From: Labrenzia sp. DG1229 | GTDB lineage: Bacteria; Pseudomonadota; Alphaproteobacteria; Rhizobiales; Stappiaceae | DNA length: 64,000 bases | Assembly: GCF_000521215.1 (NCBI RefSeq) | Contig: NZ_KI928917.1 | Span: forward strand, 40,678-104,677 | Direction of reading: 5' to 3' | Shown here: positions 25,420 through 34,138 of the stretch, one piece after another | How the letters are laid out: the number at the start of each line of letters is the position of its first letter | How positions within the stretch are numbered: the first letter of the stretch is position 1 | Position numbers and translations under genes: made by a program | Notes under the pieces: model-generated | What the model saw: only the letters and a program-made list of their open reading frames with translations | Database searches by the model: none | What the model was told of the DNA's origin: nothing

Positions 25420-26613
25420 GTGCTCGAAAACGTCGTCATAGCATCCGGCGTTCGCACTGCCATTGGCAGCTTCGGAGGCGCCCTGGCAGGGACAACACCT
25501 TGCGATCTTGCGCAGGCCGTTGCTGCAGAGGCAATCAGCCGTGCGGGAATATCACCAAGTGCGGTTCAGCAGGCCGTTTTCGGCAATGTCATCCATACAG
25601 AACCGCGGGATATGTATCTTGCGCGCGTTGCTTCAATCGGTGCAGGCATGCCGGTTACGTCCCCTGCTCTCACGCTGAACCGTTTGTGCGGCAGCGGGTT
25701 GCAGGCCGTTGTGACGGCAGCAGAAGCAATTGCGCTCGGCAACGCCGAAGTAGCGCTCGCAGGTGGCGCTGAAAACATGAGCCGTGCCGGGCACCTGATC
25801 AGCCCGTCCCGCTTTGGACAAAAAATGGGAGACATCTCGGCAACCGACATGATGGTTGGGGCGTTGTCGGATCCGTTCGGCAACGGGCACATGGGCGTCA
25901 CAGCGGAGAACATTGCCGTCGGCGAAAGAATTGACAGAGACACCCAGGATGCACTCGCGCTGCGCAGCCACAAACGGGCCGCCGCAGCGATAGAGGCAGG
26001 ACATTTTAAAGATCAGATATTGCCTTTCGCTGTGAAAAGGGGCCGAAAGGAAACTGTCTTTGAAATCGACGAACACGTCAGATCCGATATTTCGGCGGAA
26101 GACCTCCGGAACCTTCGACCCGCGTTCGCGCGCGAAGGCAGCGTGACAGCTGGCAACGCATCCGGCATCAATGATGGTGCCGCCGCCCTGGTGCTCGCGT
26201 CTCGCGAAGCGTCCGACAGGTTCGAACTGCCGCAACTTGCCTTCATCCGGTCCGCTGCGCTTGGCGGCGTGGCACCCGAGGTGATGGGTCTTGGGCCGGT
26301 GCCTGCCGTAACAGAGGCGCTCGACCGCGCCGGTCTGGGCATCGGCGACCTGTCGGTAATCGAATCCAACGAAGCCTTCGCGGCGCAGGCCTGTGCAGTG
26401 GCCGAAAAACTCGGTTTTCCGGAAGAAATCACGAACCCGAATGGCGGAGCGATCGCGTTGGGACATCCGGTTGGCGCTTCCGGTGCAGTCATTCTGATCA
26501 AACTTGTCTTCGAGCTGCGTCGGACCGCTGGCCGCTTCGGTCTTGCGACGATGTGCATCGGCGGAGGTCAGGGCATTGCCGTAATTGTTGAAAACGCGGA
26601 GCACACAGCATGA
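25420..26613 (+). CDS. Thiolase (acetyl-CoA C-acyltransferase)
   Basis: 397 residues. I chose GTG 25420 (VLENVVIASGVRTAIGSFGG), which matches the family N-terminus and has AGAGGGA upstream; the ATG at 25333 would overlap the rhodanese gene. Catalytic Cys in NRLCGSGLQAV (about residue 90), His in NPNGGAIALGHPVGASGA, second Cys in TMCIGGGQGIAV. Cleaves a 3-oxoacyl-CoA with CoA or runs the reverse condensation. Overlaps the next gene by 4 nt, so it works with the 3-hydroxyacyl-CoA dehydrogenase to complete a beta-oxidation spiral. Confidence 0.92.
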   Translation: MLENVVIASGVRTAIGSFGGALAGTTPCDLAQAVAAEAISRAGISPSAVQQAVFGNVIHTEPRDMYLARVASIGAGMPVTSPALTLNRLCGSGLQAVVTAAEAIALGNAEVALAGGAENMSRAGHLISPSRFGQKMGDISATDMMVGALSDPFGNGHMGVTAENIAVGERIDRDTQDALALRSHKRAAAAIEAGHFKDQILPFAVKRGRKETVFEIDEHVRSDISAEDLRNLRPAFAREGSVTAGNASGINDGAAALVLASREASDRFELPQLAFIRSAALGGVAPEVMGLGPVPAVTEALDRAGLGIGDLSVIESNEAFAAQACAVAEKLGFPEEITNPNGGAIALGHPVGASGAVILIKLVFELRRTAGRFGLATMCIGGGQGIAVIVENAEHTA

Positions 26614-27659
26614 CGAAAATCGAAACCGTTGCGGTTGTTGGTGCCGGAACCATGGGAACGGGTATTGCACTCTCAGCTCTGCGTACCGGGTTGAACGTTG
26701 TTCTCGTCGACGCATCCGCCCCTGCATTGGAACGGTCTCTTACGAAAATGAAAAGATTCTTTTCGCGACAGGTCGAAAAGGAAAAGATGAGTTCAGATGA
26801 GGCATCGCTTGCCCAGGAACGTTGTTTGTTTGCTGAAAACCTGGAAGACGTCAGCAAGGCCGAACTCTGCATTGAAGCGGTCTTTGAGGATCTCGCGTTG
26901 AAGCGGCAGATTTTCAAGGACCTTGAAAAGGTTGTTGGTCCCGACACCACGCTTGCGACAAATACCAGCGCATTGAAGGTGAGTGAAATCGGAGCCGGTC
27001 TCGCGGCTCCGGAGCGTCTCTGCGGCATGCATTTCTTTAGCCCTGCCGAGATCAATCCCGTTGTGGAGGTCGTGCGCGGGGACAAGACAACGGACACGAC
27101 GATACTTGCCGTTCTCGATTATCTGAAATCCGCCGGCAAGGAACCGATTGAGTGCCGTGACCACGCCGGGTTTGCGCTCAACCGTTTCTTTTGCCCCTAC
27201 ACCAACGAAGCAGCCCGTTGCGTTGACGACGGCCTTGGAACCCCGGCCCAGATCGACGAAATCGCCATACAGGTGTTCGGTGTTGGCATTGGACCGTTTG
27301 CGGTCATGAACATCGTCAAACCGCGGATAAATCTTGCTGCGGTTCGCAACCTCGCCGAACTGGGAGAGTTTTACGCACCCGCAGACAGCTTGCAAAGATT
27401 GGGTGATGCCGACGGATACTGGGATATGGGCGCCGCAAACGCACCACTGGACGAAAATACGGTCAGGCGAATTGGAGATCGTTTGAAAGGCGCGGTTTTT
27501 CTGGCCGTGCTCGAAGAGCTGGAGGAGCGGGTTGCCACCCCTGAAGCCATAGACAATGGCGCTCGCAAGGCATTCACGTTCGCAAGGGGCCCGGTTGAAT
27601 TCATGCATCTCTCCGGCGAGCAGGAGGTCCACAGGCTCGTCGAGATGGTCAAGCCATGA
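26610..27659 (+). CDS. 3-hydroxyacyl-CoA dehydrogenase
   Basis: 349 residues. N-terminal NAD-binding motif VAVVGAGTMGTGIA (residues 6-19), catalytic His in MHFFSPAEINPVVEVV (about residue 140) with Glu in the same loop, and DHAGFALNRFFCPYTNEA leading into the C-terminal dimerisation domain. Converts a 3-hydroxyacyl-CoA to the 3-oxoacyl-CoA. Coupled to the thiolase by ATGA. With the acyl-CoA dehydrogenase and the hydratase it completes all four beta-oxidation steps within one operon. Confidence 0.92.
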   Translation: MTKIETVAVVGAGTMGTGIALSALRTGLNVVLVDASAPALERSLTKMKRFFSRQVEKEKMSSDEASLAQERCLFAENLEDVSKAELCIEAVFEDLALKRQIFKDLEKVVGPDTTLATNTSALKVSEIGAGLAAPERLCGMHFFSPAEINPVVEVVRGDKTTDTTILAVLDYLKSAGKEPIECRDHAGFALNRFFCPYTNEAARCVDDGLGTPAQIDEIAIQVFGVGIGPFAVMNIVKPRINLAAVRNLAELGEFYAPADSLQRLGDADGYWDMGAANAPLDENTVRRIGDRLKGAVFLAVLEELEERVATPEAIDNGARKAFTFARGPVEFMHLSGEQEVHRLVEMVKP

Positions 27660-27939
27660 TCTTGCCGTCAGGGAGCCCCTTGTGGGCCTCTGTCCGCCGA
27701 TCAATTCGGCAACTTCCCGGCATATTTCCTGGTGTCGGAGCTGCAATCTTCAATCAGGACCGGGCGGAACAACACATAGCAAAACCGAATGAGTTTTACT
27801 GATGATTCTATTCGCTAAATGAGTGACGACGGATTTACCCTGTCTGGGATACCCGGACTGCGAGCGGTGAATTGCCGAAGGCCGAAACTGCAAACCCAAG
27901 GGAAAAGCTGGAACGGGTACTGATGTCAGGGAGGACACC

Positions 27940-28952
27940 ATGAAGCAGCTAAACAAAGGTGCGAAAGCTATCCTGGTAGGCGCTATCGTTTCTGCCGGTT
28001 TTTTCGCCGGATCCGCCTTTGCGCAAGAGCACACCGCACGACTTTCTTTCCACTGGAGCCCGACTCATCACAGTGCAATACACGCACAGATGTTTGCCGA
28101 CGAGGTCAACAAACGTGCCGATGGACGTTTGAAGATCGAGGTTTTTCCTTCGGGACAGCTCTTTGGTATTCGCGAACAACTCGGCGCCGTCACGTCCGGT
28201 GCGGTTGAAATCGGCGGCATTGTGCCAATCGTCAGCTTTCCACCGGTCAACAAGAACTACAACGTTGCCGCCTTTCCAGGCATGTTCAATTCCTATGATC
28301 AGCAACGCCGGTTTTTCGCAGAATCCGAAGCGGGACAGGAAATCTGGAACGACATAACCGGAAAGTCGGGCACCACGCTGCTGATGTATAATCCGGTCGG
28401 TCCGGTAATGACATTCAGCGGCGCCCGCGAACTTGACAGCCTGGAAGCAATGAAAGGGCTGAAGGCACGCGCACTCATCAAAAGCGAACGGCCAATGTGG
28501 GAAGCATACGGAGCCAACACGGTGTCCTTGCGACCGGCGAAGTCTATACCGCACTTCAGACCGGGATGATCGATACCATCAACAGCCCACCCGGCAGCAT
28601 CAGGGCCTACAGCTGGTGGGAGTATCTGGGATATGCCCAGCTCCCGTACCAGTATTTTTCTGACGCCTATCTGATGGCAAACACCGAATGGTACAACAGT
28701 CTGCCTGCCGACCTGCAGCAATTGCTACAGGAAGTCGGGGCGGAAGTCGGCGCGATTTCCACCGACAAGATCATTGAAACCGGTGAGGAAACCCTCGCAC
28801 AGTTCAAGGAACGCGGCGGCGTCGTGACGGAACTGTCGGGCGAACAAAAGGCTGAATTCGATGCCTTGATGGCGGCCGAAGTTGTGCCTGCAATGGTTGA
28901 TTTGGTCGACGATTCCGTGCTCGGTGCGGCACAGGAGTTTGTTTCCGAGTAG
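27940..28952 (+). pseudogene. dctP: TRAP transporter binding protein DctP, frameshifted
   Basis: Periplasmic TRAP binding protein of about 337 residues. ATG 27940 follows GGAGGACACC; the signal peptide ends near SAFAQEH. The N-terminal part is sound (RLSFHWSPTHHSAIHAQMFADEV, VFPSGQLFG) up to YGANTVSL. The frame then shifts near 28528-28533 and ends at 28569. The true continuation (ATGEVYTALQTGMIDTINSP to AAQEFVSE) is in another frame and ends at 28952. One missing base explains it. No homopolymer is involved, unlike tctA. The membrane subunits downstream are intact, which makes an error in the sequence possible. Confidence 0.85.
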
Positions 28953-28969
28953 ACTGTGTTCCCCAATGA

Positions 28970-28995
28970 CGGCGACTGTGCCCGCACAGTCGCCG
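28970..28995 (+). other. Intercistronic stem-loop after dctP
   Basis: Perfect 11-bp stem, CGGCGACTGTG and CACAGTCGCCG, with loop CCCG, 17 nt after the dctP stop and 33 nt before dctQ. No T-run; likely stabilises the binding-protein message or thins transcription into dctQM. Confidence 0.75.
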
Positions 28996-29028
28996 CTTGC
29001 TTGAAAATATCATGGACAGGTAGATCGT

Positions 29029-29562
29029 ATGAATGGCCTCTTGCTGGCGCTGCGTCGCGTCAATGGCGTCTTGGCGCGTCTGTCAAACTACCTGGGGATG
29101 ACTATTGTCGCCATCATGGTGACGGCGCTCACCGCCAGCGCAGTAACGCGCTACATATCCGGCACAGGTTACGATTGGCTGATAGAACTGCCCCCTGCCC
29201 TTGTCCCCTGGCTGGTGTTTCCGCTTTTGGGCCCCTTGCTGAGATCCGGTGATCATATCAAGGTCGATCTTCTTCCGACCTTTCTTCCGGCAAGGAAAAC
29301 GCTGTATCTGAATTTGTTCTGCTACACGCTCACATTTATTGGCGCATTGATATTTCTTGTCGCCGGCAACGAGGCCGTGGCCCTGTTCCACAGGCTCGGA
29401 CAGTTGATGGAGCTCGAAATCGAAATTCCGATCTGGTGGATGTACCTCGCCTTCCCGGTTGGCTTTGGCATGCTGGCACTTTTCGCGCTGGAGCTGATCC
29501 TTGAGACGCTACGGGCACTGTTTGCCGGCACAAAGGCCGAGACGGCGGGAGAACCCTCATGA
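29029..29562 (+). CDS. dctQ: TRAP transporter small permease DctQ
   Basis: 177 residues with four membrane helices (about 20-45, 55-75, 90-115, 135-155) and the DctQ hallmarks MTIVAIMVTALTASAVTRY and LPPALVPWLVFPLLGPLLRSGDHIKVDLL. Small membrane subunit of the importer whose binding protein precedes it and whose large subunit overlaps it by 4 nt. Confidence 0.88.
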   Translation: MNGLLLALRRVNGVLARLSNYLGMTIVAIMVTALTASAVTRYISGTGYDWLIELPPALVPWLVFPLLGPLLRSGDHIKVDLLPTFLPARKTLYLNLFCYTLTFIGALIFLVAGNEAVALFHRLGQLMELEIEIPIWWMYLAFPVGFGMLALFALELILETLRALFAGTKAETAGEPS

Positions 29563-30827
29563 ACCTGCTGGCAATCGGTTTCTCCACTATCCTCCTGTTC
29601 CTCTCGGTTCCGATCTTCATGGTTTTTGGTCTGGGCAGTTCGGCAAGTGCGATCTGGGGTTTGAACCTGCCCTGGTCCACTCTCATCCAGGTCGCATTCG
29701 GCTCCATGACCAAGCACGTGCTCATTGCCGTTCCCCTGTTCATTTTCACGGGTATGGCAATGTTGCGCGGTGGAGCCGCTGCTCGTCTCGTGGGATTTGC
29801 GACCGCTCTTGTCGGTCACTGGCCGGGTGGACTTGGAATTGCGATGGTGATCGCGATGGGATTTTTCGCTGCCTTCTGTGGCTCCATTCTCGCCGCCATT
29901 ACGGCGGTGGGTACGATCATGATGCCCAAAATGATAGAGCAGGGCTATCCCAAGCCGTTTGTTATCGTTCTGGCTGCATCCGCTGCTCTTCTGGAGTCCC
30001 TCATTCCCCCTTCGAACGCGGCAATTCTGTTCAGTGCACTCACGGATGTTCCCGTCGACCGGACGTTTGCCGCCGGCATGATACCTGGTCTCATTCTCCT
30101 CGTGCTCATGTCTGCGGTTGTCATGTGGAAGTGCCGGCACTTGCGAAATCCGGTACGATCGAGCGGATCCGAAAAGTTGAATGCCTTCGTCGCCTCGATT
30201 CCGGCCCTTTTTTCTCCGGTAATCATTCTGGGGGGCATCTATGCCGGTCTGCTGACACCATCTGAGTCGGCCGCCATGGCCGGGGTATGGGCATTGTTCA
30301 TCGGGTTTTTTGTCTATCGGGAACTCACAATCGGCGGCCTGATGGAGTGCCTCAGGCAAACGGCAAAGATTACCGCGGTGATTTTCGCCATCATAGCGAT
30401 GGCGACTTTCCTGAGCGTCGTTCTGACGTACACTCAAGCGCCCCAGAAGATCATCACCTTCTTTACAGAACTCGGCGGAACGCCAATGATGTTCTGGCTC
30501 GCAGTAGCCATGATCTGCCTCATCCTGGGAACATTTGTCGAGATCGTCCCTGTCTTTTACCTGACAGTGCCGATCTTCGCTGCCCTTGCATTGTCGCTGG
30601 GTCTGGATGTTCTGCATCTCTACGTCGTTTTCGTCGCTTTTGCCGGTATCGGCATGATCACGCCGCCGGTTTGTGTCGGTGTTTACACAGCCGCAGGGGT
30701 CGTTCGGGAGAGCCCCGAAAAAGCATTCCGGGAAGTGCCCCTGTTCATGCTTGTCGGCATTGTCTTCGGGCTGATCCTGATCTTCCTGCCGGGTTCCGCA
30801 ACCTGGTTGCCAAGCATCCTGAATTGA
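29559..30827 (+). CDS. dctM: TRAP transporter large permease DctM
   Basis: 422 residues, about 12 membrane helices, sodium-driven translocation subunit. Typical motifs: AVPLFIFTGMAMLRGG, GFFAAFCGSILAAITAVGTIMMPKM, LLESLIPPSNAAILF, and ITPPVCVGVYTAAGVV. Coupled to dctQ by ATGA; the molybdoenzyme begins 12 nt after its stop, so substrate import and the molybdoenzyme are probably linked. Confidence 0.92.
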   Translation: MNLLAIGFSTILLFLSVPIFMVFGLGSSASAIWGLNLPWSTLIQVAFGSMTKHVLIAVPLFIFTGMAMLRGGAAARLVGFATALVGHWPGGLGIAMVIAMGFFAAFCGSILAAITAVGTIMMPKMIEQGYPKPFVIVLAASAALLESLIPPSNAAILFSALTDVPVDRTFAAGMIPGLILLVLMSAVVMWKCRHLRNPVRSSGSEKLNAFVASIPALFSPVIILGGIYAGLLTPSESAAMAGVWALFIGFFVYRELTIGGLMECLRQTAKITAVIFAIIAMATFLSVVLTYTQAPQKIITFFTELGGTPMMFWLAVAMICLILGTFVEIVPVFYLTVPIFAALALSLGLDVLHLYVVFVAFAGIGMITPPVCVGVYTAAGVVRESPEKAFREVPLFMLVGIVFGLILIFLPGSATWLPSILN

Positions 30828-30839
30828 GAGAACAATTCG

Positions 30840-33089
30840 ATGCCCGTGAAGGATATGGCGCTTACCAGCACCCACTGGGGTACGTACCGCGTGGAGGTTT
30901 CCGGCGGACGGGTCGTTGCCCTGCATCCGTTCGAACACGATCCTGACCCCTCGCCGATCGGACATGGAATTGCGGCAACGATTGATGATGACAAGAGAAT
31001 TCGCAGCCCTATGGTCCGGCGAGGTTGGCGAAACGGCACGTCGAAATCGGCAACCGGGGAACGCGGACGGGACACTTTTGAAGCGGTAAGTTGGGATGAA
31101 GCCGAAAGTCTTGTTGCAGACGAGCTCGATCGCGTTCGTCGCACTTTTGGAAACAATGCTATCTACGGAGGGTCCTATGGTTGGGCATCCGCAGGCAGGT
31201 TCCACCACGCGCAAAGCCAGATCCATCGATTCCTGAATTGCGTAGGTGGCTATACCCGCTCCGTGAACACCTACAGCTACGCCGCGGCCGAGGTCGCGAT
31301 CCCTCATGTGCTCGGTGACTTCAAGACCTTTGTGAATTCAACGACCAGCTGGAGTTCGGTGTCTGGAAATACCGAACTGTTTGTTGCCTTTGGCGGTGTG
31401 CCGCTCAAGAACGGCCAGATAGATAATGGGGGTGTCGGTGAGCATGGCCAGCGTGCCGGCATTCTGGAAGCCGCCCGTACCGGCACGTCTTTTGTAAATG
31501 TCAGTCCTGCGCGGGCGTCCATGCCCGCAGAAGTCAATGCCGAATGGCTCAACATACGCCCATGCACAGACACGGCGCTTTTGCTTGCTATTGCCTATGT
31601 TCTCCTGGAAGAGGATTTGGCCGACCGGAATTTTCTGCGACGGTTTACAGTCGGCATTGAGAAAGTTGAACAGTATCTTCGAGGCCGGATGGACGGTGTT
31701 GCCAAAACACCTGATTGGGCAGCAGGCATCTGTCTGATCGCTTCTGAAGACATTCGAAACCTTGCCCGCAAGATGGCAACAAGACGTTGCAAGATCTCCG
31801 TGAGCTGGTCACTGACCCGTCAACAATACGGCGAGCAGCCGTTCTGGGCCGGGATAACCGTTGCCGCGATGCTGGGGCAGATCGGATTGCCGGGCGGCGG
31901 CATCGGTTTTGGATTCAGCGCGACAAACGGGATTGGCGCCCAGTATCAACGCCTGCCATATGCAAGTCTTCCCCAGGGTGAAAATCCGATCTCCGATTTT
32001 ATTCCCGTCGCGCGCATTGCCGACATGCTTTTGAAGCCTGGGTCAACTTTCACCTATGACGGAGAAACGTACACCTATCCGGACATCCGGCTGGTTTATT
32101 GGGCCGGCGGCAATCCGTTTCATCACCACCAGGATCTGAACCGGCTGGACCGGGCGTGGCAGGTGCCCGAAACGGTCATAACGCATGACTGGTGCTGGAC
32201 GTCGACTGCCCTCTTCTCCGACATCGTCCTTCCCTGCACCACGCATCTGGAAAGAACTGATTTGGCCCTGTCTCCACGCGACGCCTATGTCGTGTCCATG
32301 CAACAGGCCATCCAGCCCACCGGGAATGCGCGCGACGACTATTCGATCTTCGCCGCAATTGCCAGGAAAATGGGCCTGGAACTTGAATTTACGGAGGGGA
32401 AGACTGCCGAGGAGTGGGTCACATGGATTTATGACAGTTCGCGACAAAGGTTTGCACAGGCGGGGCTGGAACTCCCCACACTTGACGACTTGAAGAGCAC
32501 CGGTTGGCACAAGATTGAAATGCCCGACGAACCGACGGTAATGCTCGAGGCCTTTCGAAAAGCCCCGGAGGATGCTCCGCTGAAAACACCTTCAGGTCGT
32601 ATCGAACTTTATTCCGAAAAGGTTGCCGCTTTCGGTTATCCCGACTGTCCGGGTCATGCAGCCTGGCTGCCGCCGGATGAATGGTTGGGAAGTCCGGAAA
32701 AGGATCGCTATCCCTTGCACCTGATCTGCGTTCAACCCCAAACGAAATTGCATTCGCAGCTCGATCACGGACCGGTCAGCCAGGCCGCAAAAATTGACGG
32801 TTGCGAACCGGTACACATCTGCCCTGCGGATGCGGCTGCCCGGGGAATTTCCGACAGGCAACTCGTAAAGCTATTCAACAAACGCGGCACATGCAGGGCA
32901 GCAGCAGTTCTGGACAATGACATTCGTCCCGGCGTGGTTCAGATCAACACCGGTGCCTGGTATGACCCTGACGAAGACGGGACATGCCGAAACGGCAACC
33001 CGAACGTGCTTACGCCCGATATCGGCACGTCAGGTCTTGCGCAGGGTCCTTCTGCGCATTCCTGCCTGGTGGAGATTGCACCCGATTGA
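30840..33089 (+). CDS. Molybdopterin oxidoreductase, BisC/TorA/DMSO reductase family
   Basis: 749-residue bis-MGD enzyme of the family that reduces S- and N-oxides. It has no twin-arginine signal, so it should be cytoplasmic like biotin sulfoxide reductase BisC. Landmarks: N-terminal THWGTYRVEVSGGRVVALHPFEHDPDPSPIG in outline, the family insert NTYSYAAAEVAIPHVLG whose Ser is the expected Mo ligand, YWAGGNPFHHHQDLNRL, and a C-terminal GVVQINTGAWYDPDEDG. No iron-sulfur Cys motif at the N-terminus, as in BisC/TorA. Possible substrates are methionine sulfoxide, DMSO or a related oxide imported by the adjacent TRAP system; this is inference. Confidence 0.9.
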   Translation: MPVKDMALTSTHWGTYRVEVSGGRVVALHPFEHDPDPSPIGHGIAATIDDDKRIRSPMVRRGWRNGTSKSATGERGRDTFEAVSWDEAESLVADELDRVRRTFGNNAIYGGSYGWASAGRFHHAQSQIHRFLNCVGGYTRSVNTYSYAAAEVAIPHVLGDFKTFVNSTTSWSSVSGNTELFVAFGGVPLKNGQIDNGGVGEHGQRAGILEAARTGTSFVNVSPARASMPAEVNAEWLNIRPCTDTALLLAIAYVLLEEDLADRNFLRRFTVGIEKVEQYLRGRMDGVAKTPDWAAGICLIASEDIRNLARKMATRRCKISVSWSLTRQQYGEQPFWAGITVAAMLGQIGLPGGGIGFGFSATNGIGAQYQRLPYASLPQGENPISDFIPVARIADMLLKPGSTFTYDGETYTYPDIRLVYWAGGNPFHHHQDLNRLDRAWQVPETVITHDWCWTSTALFSDIVLPCTTHLERTDLALSPRDAYVVSMQQAIQPTGNARDDYSIFAAIARKMGLELEFTEGKTAEEWVTWIYDSSRQRFAQAGLELPTLDDLKSTGWHKIEMPDEPTVMLEAFRKAPEDAPLKTPSGRIELYSEKVAAFGYPDCPGHAAWLPPDEWLGSPEKDRYPLHLICVQPQTKLHSQLDHGPVSQAAKIDGCEPVHICPADAAARGISDRQLVKLFNKRGTCRAAAVLDNDIRPGVVQINTGAWYDPDEDGTCRNGNPNVLTPDIGTSGLAQGPSAHSCLVEIAPD

Positions 33090-33133
33090 ACTCCGAAATA
33101 CTCCTGCATTCGCAATCACTCGCGCATGCACGG

Positions 33134-33156
33134 TAAAAACCCGGTTCTATCCGGGT
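33134..33156 (-). terminator. Intrinsic terminator of the minus-strand hydroxypyruvate isomerase operon
   Basis: Read on the minus strand: ACCCGG, 6-nt loop, CCGGGT, then a run of five T (including the pairing base). It lies 80 nt beyond the stop at 33237, between two convergent genes. Confidence 0.65.
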
Positions 33157-33236
33157 GACGTGATATTGGAGTTGCACGGCAAGAAGGAAAAAGGCGGTAG
33201 ACTGAAGGAAGCGTCGAAGCCCGACAGTTTCAGACC

Positions 33237-34010
33237 TTATAGGCGTATTGCCTGCCGAAACCAGCCGAGGCCATCATGTGTGCCGTGTCTCGGGATGTAT
33301 TCGCAACCGACCCAGCCTCTATACCCGATCTCGTCCATGTGCCGAAAGATCTCGGAGTAGTTCAGTTCACCCGTATCGGGCTCGTGACGATCCGGAACGC
33401 CGGCAATTTGAATATGGCCGATTCGATCTGAACAGTTCGTTATCGACTGAATGACATCGCCATGGGTGATCTGATGATGAAAGATATCGAACTGAAGCCT
33501 GACCGCGGGATGACATATTTGCTGCAACAGGTCGAGTGCCTGATAAGTGTCTGACAAAAAGTAGCCGGGCATTGCACGTTTGTTGATTGGCTCGATCAGC
33601 AAACTCAGACCCCTTCCTGCCAACCGGTCAGCCGCATGGCAGATGTTGTCGATATAGACCCGCTCCGTTTCAGCCACCGGATCTGCTATTCCAGCCATGA
33701 CATGAAGCTGGGTTGCACCTGTTGCCTCGGCGTAGGGTATTGCTTTTTCAACGGTGGCTCTGAAGACATCCTCCTGACCGGGGAGTGCTGCCATGCCTCT
33801 GTCGCCCCCGTCCCAGTTTCCCGGATGAAGATTGAAAACGGATACGGCGAGGCCGTTTTCTTGCACCGCCTTTCCCACTTCTTCCGGTGAAAAGTCGTAG
33901 GGAAACAGAAACTCCACAGCTTCGAAGTCGGACTCCCTGGCCGCAGAAAATCGATCCAGAAACGCATGTTCACAAAACATCATGGACAGGTTCGCAGAAA
34001 ATCGTGGCAT
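33237..34010 (-). CDS. Hydroxypyruvate isomerase-like TIM-barrel protein
   Basis: 257 residues of the xylose isomerase-like / hydroxypyruvate isomerase (Hyi, OtnI) family: MPRFSANLSMMFCEHAFLDR at the start, NLHPGNWDGGDRGMAALPGQ, metal-binding Glu in LLIEPINKRAMPGYF, Asp and His in QFDIFHHQITHGD, and a terminal GCEYIPRHGTHDGLGW. The family interconverts hydroxypyruvate and tartronate semialdehyde or epimerises related 2-oxo sugar acids. ATG 34010 with AGAGGA upstream. It lies 128 nt downstream of the LacI gene, same direction; the link to the divergent ABC operon is a guess. Confidence 0.88.
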   Translation of the reverse strand: MPRFSANLSMMFCEHAFLDRFSAARESDFEAVEFLFPYDFSPEEVGKAVQENGLAVSVFNLHPGNWDGGDRGMAALPGQEDVFRATVEKAIPYAEATGATQLHVMAGIADPVAETERVYIDNICHAADRLAGRGLSLLIEPINKRAMPGYFLSDTYQALDLLQQICHPAVRLQFDIFHHQITHGDVIQSITNCSDRIGHIQIAGVPDRHEPDTGELNYSEIFRHMDEIGYRGWVGCEYIPRHGTHDGLGWFRQAIRL

Positions 34011-34138
34011 ATTATCCTCTGTGGCGAAAGCGGGCATTTCCGATCGCTATCCTTGCCAGTGGCCAGTTGGTTTGGAAACGCTGTGTCGCGCCAAGGCAAG
34101 ACAAGTGCGTCTTGTGAGGTGGCGATGGCCGTGAGCAA

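Noticed and set aside
29322..31307. 661-residue minus-strand open frame
   Set aside because: Antisense across dctQ, dctM and the molybdoenzyme; composition is His/Arg/Gln-rich shadow sequence.
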